A DNA stretch of 8,682 nt from Desulfoprunum sp. (GTDB lineage: Bacteria > Desulfobacterota > Desulfobulbia > Desulfobulbales > Desulfocapsaceae): assembly GCA_030696435.1 (NCBI GenBank), contig JAUYSF010000363.1:1-8682 (forward strand). The letters run 5' to 3'. Of this stretch, positions 7,381 through 8,682 are shown piece by piece. A program made the translations under genes and the position numbers. Position 1 is the first letter of the stretch. Each line of letters starts with the position of its first letter. The notes below the pieces were generated by a model, which was given only the letters and a program-made list of their open reading frames with translations, was not told where the DNA came from and did not search any database.

Positions 7381-7383
7381 TTA

Positions 7384-8358
7384 TCACGTTTCTTCCGGTT
7401 TCTCGGCCATAATTGCATTGTAGAGCAGGCACTGCGGGGTCTTGATTTTGAATATCTCACCCCATTCATACCATTGTGAAATAATTGCATCAAAGATGGA
7501 CCCGAATTGCCCTTCAGCTATACCGAGCTTCAGAGCTACTTTTTCTACGGCACTCAGTTGAATATGTGTGGGATGTACTTGATGACAGATTCCGGCAAGT
7601 TGGTGTGAGAGGTTAAGAAGTTCAGCTATTTTTTGTGTTGAGCCAGCACCCAGTTCTGCATAGTCCAGCTCATCATGGAAGCCTGCCGCCAAGGCATAAT
7701 GGGCTGGTAGTCCCCAATTTAAAAAGAGTTCAACCGTCAATTCAGAGCTGTTGATCTCAAACCGATCTTTTTCCAAGGCCTTGCGCAGCAGATCGGAACG
7801 ATTGTCCGTAAGAATATCGTCGGCCCTTATCCCCCCCGAGACCTCACATGCATCAAAGCCAAATTCGCTTAAAATATTCGCATACTCCTCTGGGAAAAGG
7901 CTAGCCAAAGCGAGTTGCCCCGTATGAGAAAGCAGAGCGCATATAAAAAGCTCTTCTGGGTCAAATTCTGTTCCTAAACCAGCGAGAGTTTTTGCAGCTA
8001 TGGCCTGTAAAAGGGCTGTTGACCAGAATTTTTCATAATCAAATGTCCGGCATTTTCCTTGTTTGTTGTTTGCAAGAAGGGAAAAACCAAGAGCTAGGTT
8101 GACGACGGTTCTCATGCCAAGCTTGACAGTTGCTTTCTGGACAGTCGCAACCTGAATGCCGGTTGAGAGAAACGCTGCATTTGCGTATTTCAACAGTTCC
8201 GCAGACAAGGCCGGATCAGTTTGGATCACCCGTGCAATATCATTGAGCGAAGTTGCTTCGCTATGGCATAGGCGAATGACTTCCATAGTTGTACTTGATG
8301 GTGTGGGCAACTTATTTGTTTCATTGAGTTTATTAAAAACCTCTCTTCTCGTTGGCAT
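7384..8358 (-). CDS. HDOD-domain signalling protein
   Basis: 324 residues. The HDOD domain (about 10-220) is shown by LPTPSSTTMEVIRL, QTDPALSAELLKYANAAF and the VKLGMRTVVNLALG helix. The position of the HD metal pair in the related hydrolases is degenerate: FICALLSHTGQLAL in place of an LLHDIG motif, so a catalytic phosphodiesterase is unlikely and a protein-interaction role in signalling is expected. The last 100 or so residues are helical and unassigned; there is no receiver or GGDEF domain. The start has AGGAG (8367-8371) 8 bases upstream, and the gene has its own promoter candidate. The stop is a tandem TGA-TAA. Hand counts suggest lower GC than the neighbours (24 of 60 at 8041-8100 against 45 of 60 at 4561-4620), and the gene lies between direct repeats, both consistent with acquisition or rearrangement. 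Its partner is unknown. Confidence 0.92.
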   Translation of the reverse strand: MPTRREVFNKLNETNKLPTPSSTTMEVIRLCHSEATSLNDIARVIQTDPALSAELLKYANAAFLSTGIQVATVQKATVKLGMRTVVNLALGFSLLANNKQGKCRTFDYEKFWSTALLQAIAAKTLAGLGTEFDPEELFICALLSHTGQLALASLFPEEYANILSEFGFDACEVSGGIRADDILTDNRSDLLRKALEKDRFEINSSELTVELFLNWGLPAHYALAAGFHDELDYAELGAGSTQKIAELLNLSHQLAGICHQVHPTHIQLSAVEKVALKLGIAEGQFGSIFDAIISQWYEWGEIFKIKTPQCLLYNAIMAEKPEET

Positions 8359-8450
8359 CTGCGTTTCTCCTAGATTGTGATTACCAAATGAATTTCAATG
8401 CCGCCCCCCGTCAGAAATACCTGCGGTCTATCTTTCTTGTTCCTTTTTTA

Positions 8451-8479
8451 ATTCTATCGTACACGATAATTATAAACAA
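8451..8479 (-). promoter_or_regulatory. promoter and palindromic operator candidate for the HDOD gene
   Basis: On the minus strand TTGTTT (8474-8479), 17 bases, TAGAAT (8451-8456) forms a sigma-70-type promoter; a perfect TATAAT at 8469-8474 is an alternative -10. The near-perfect palindrome TATCGT-GT-ACGATA (8455-8468) occupies the spacer and -10 edge, where a repressor would block transcription. The predicted leader is about 85 bases. The region 8359-8585 is AT-rich and holds no gene. Confidence 0.5.
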
Positions 8480-8551
8480 CCCTCTTTGGGGCAACAGGCA
8501 CACAGTTGGCTGACCGTCGATTGTTTTTGGGGAGCGACTTGAAGAAAAGAT

Positions 8552-8577
8552 GGTTCAGTAAAAAAACAGACTGAAAC
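8552..8577 (-). terminator. stem-loop after the right-edge gene, possible terminator
   Basis: Minus-strand GTTTCAGT pairs with ACTGAACC (7 Watson-Crick pairs and one G-U) around a 10-base T-rich loop, starting about 8 bases after the stop of the right-edge gene. The T run lies in the loop rather than after the stem, so it is an imperfect terminator. Confidence 0.4.
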
Positions 8578-8585
8578 TCTAGTGT

Positions 8586-8682
8586 TCAGATGCCCATCTC
8601 TGCACGAAACACAGCATCACGCAGAATCTGCCCGACAGCAACCCTACCCCGCACGTCTCCAAGCAGACGCTGGTTGATTTCC
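8586..8682 (-). CDS. 3' end of an unrecognised gene, cut by the right edge
   Basis: The last 31 codons of a minus-strand frame are visible, ending EINQRLLGDVRGRVAVGQIL then RDAVFRAEMGI and TGA (8586-8588). The frame is favoured because it stays open to the edge, reads as ordinary soluble protein, and is followed by a stem-loop. Its first 62 bases on the window side are the right copy of the direct repeat. The family is not recognised. Confidence 0.5.
   Translation of the reverse strand, partial: EINQRLLGDVRGRVAVGQILRDAVFRAEMGI
8621..8682. repeat. right copy of the 62-base direct repeat, reaching the window edge
   Basis: Identical to 7266-7327 in the same orientation, and may extend past the window. 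It lies inside the 3' end of the truncated right-edge gene. If the window edge is also a contig edge, the repeat may explain an assembly break. Confidence 0.95.

Overview
The window is an accessory-looking stretch of bacterial chromosome. The hybrid kinase has the H-box style common in Desulfobacterota, the isopropylmalate-dehydratase-type enzyme is of the short two-subunit class, and HDOD and kinase genes lie close together. A Desulfobacterota (former Deltaproteobacteria) host is my best guess, inferred from protein style only. GC is high in the dehydratase genes and clearly lower around the HDOD gene.

Layout, left to right: (1) a minus-strand pair, an alpha/beta hydrolase with an Asp nucleophile followed by a soluble hybrid sensor kinase (GAF-like, PAS with three cysteines, HisKA, ATPase, receiver). 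The hydrolase stop and kinase start share one base. The kinase runs off the left edge. (2) A gap of about 320 bases holding a palindromic, repeat-like hairpin. (3) A LysR-type regulator on the minus strand, divergent from a compact plus-strand operon encoding the large and small subunits of a LeuCD/HacAB-family hydro-lyase; the two genes overlap by ATGA. The 151-base divergent region carries LysR-box-like inverted repeats, so this looks like a regulator with its target operon. No leuA or leuB is present, and the small-subunit specificity loop is unusual, so the substrate is open. (4) Convergent with this operon, a minus-strand secreted right-handed beta-helix protein, preceded by a structured leader with a terminator-like stem. 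(5) A rearranged right end: an HDOD signalling gene with its own promoter and a possible palindromic operator, flanked by two identical 62-base direct repeats. Both repeats belong to the same reading frame of an unrecognised gene. The right copy is the 3' end of a gene entering from the right edge; the left copy is a start-less remnant just after the HDOD stop.

The most unusual points are the direct-repeat-flanked HDOD segment, the coupled hydrolase/cysteine-PAS kinase pair, and the LysR-controlled stand-alone hydro-lyase with an atypical specificity loop. I found no CRISPR array, tRNA, rRNA or intact transposase. I saw no multi-gene defence-like system.
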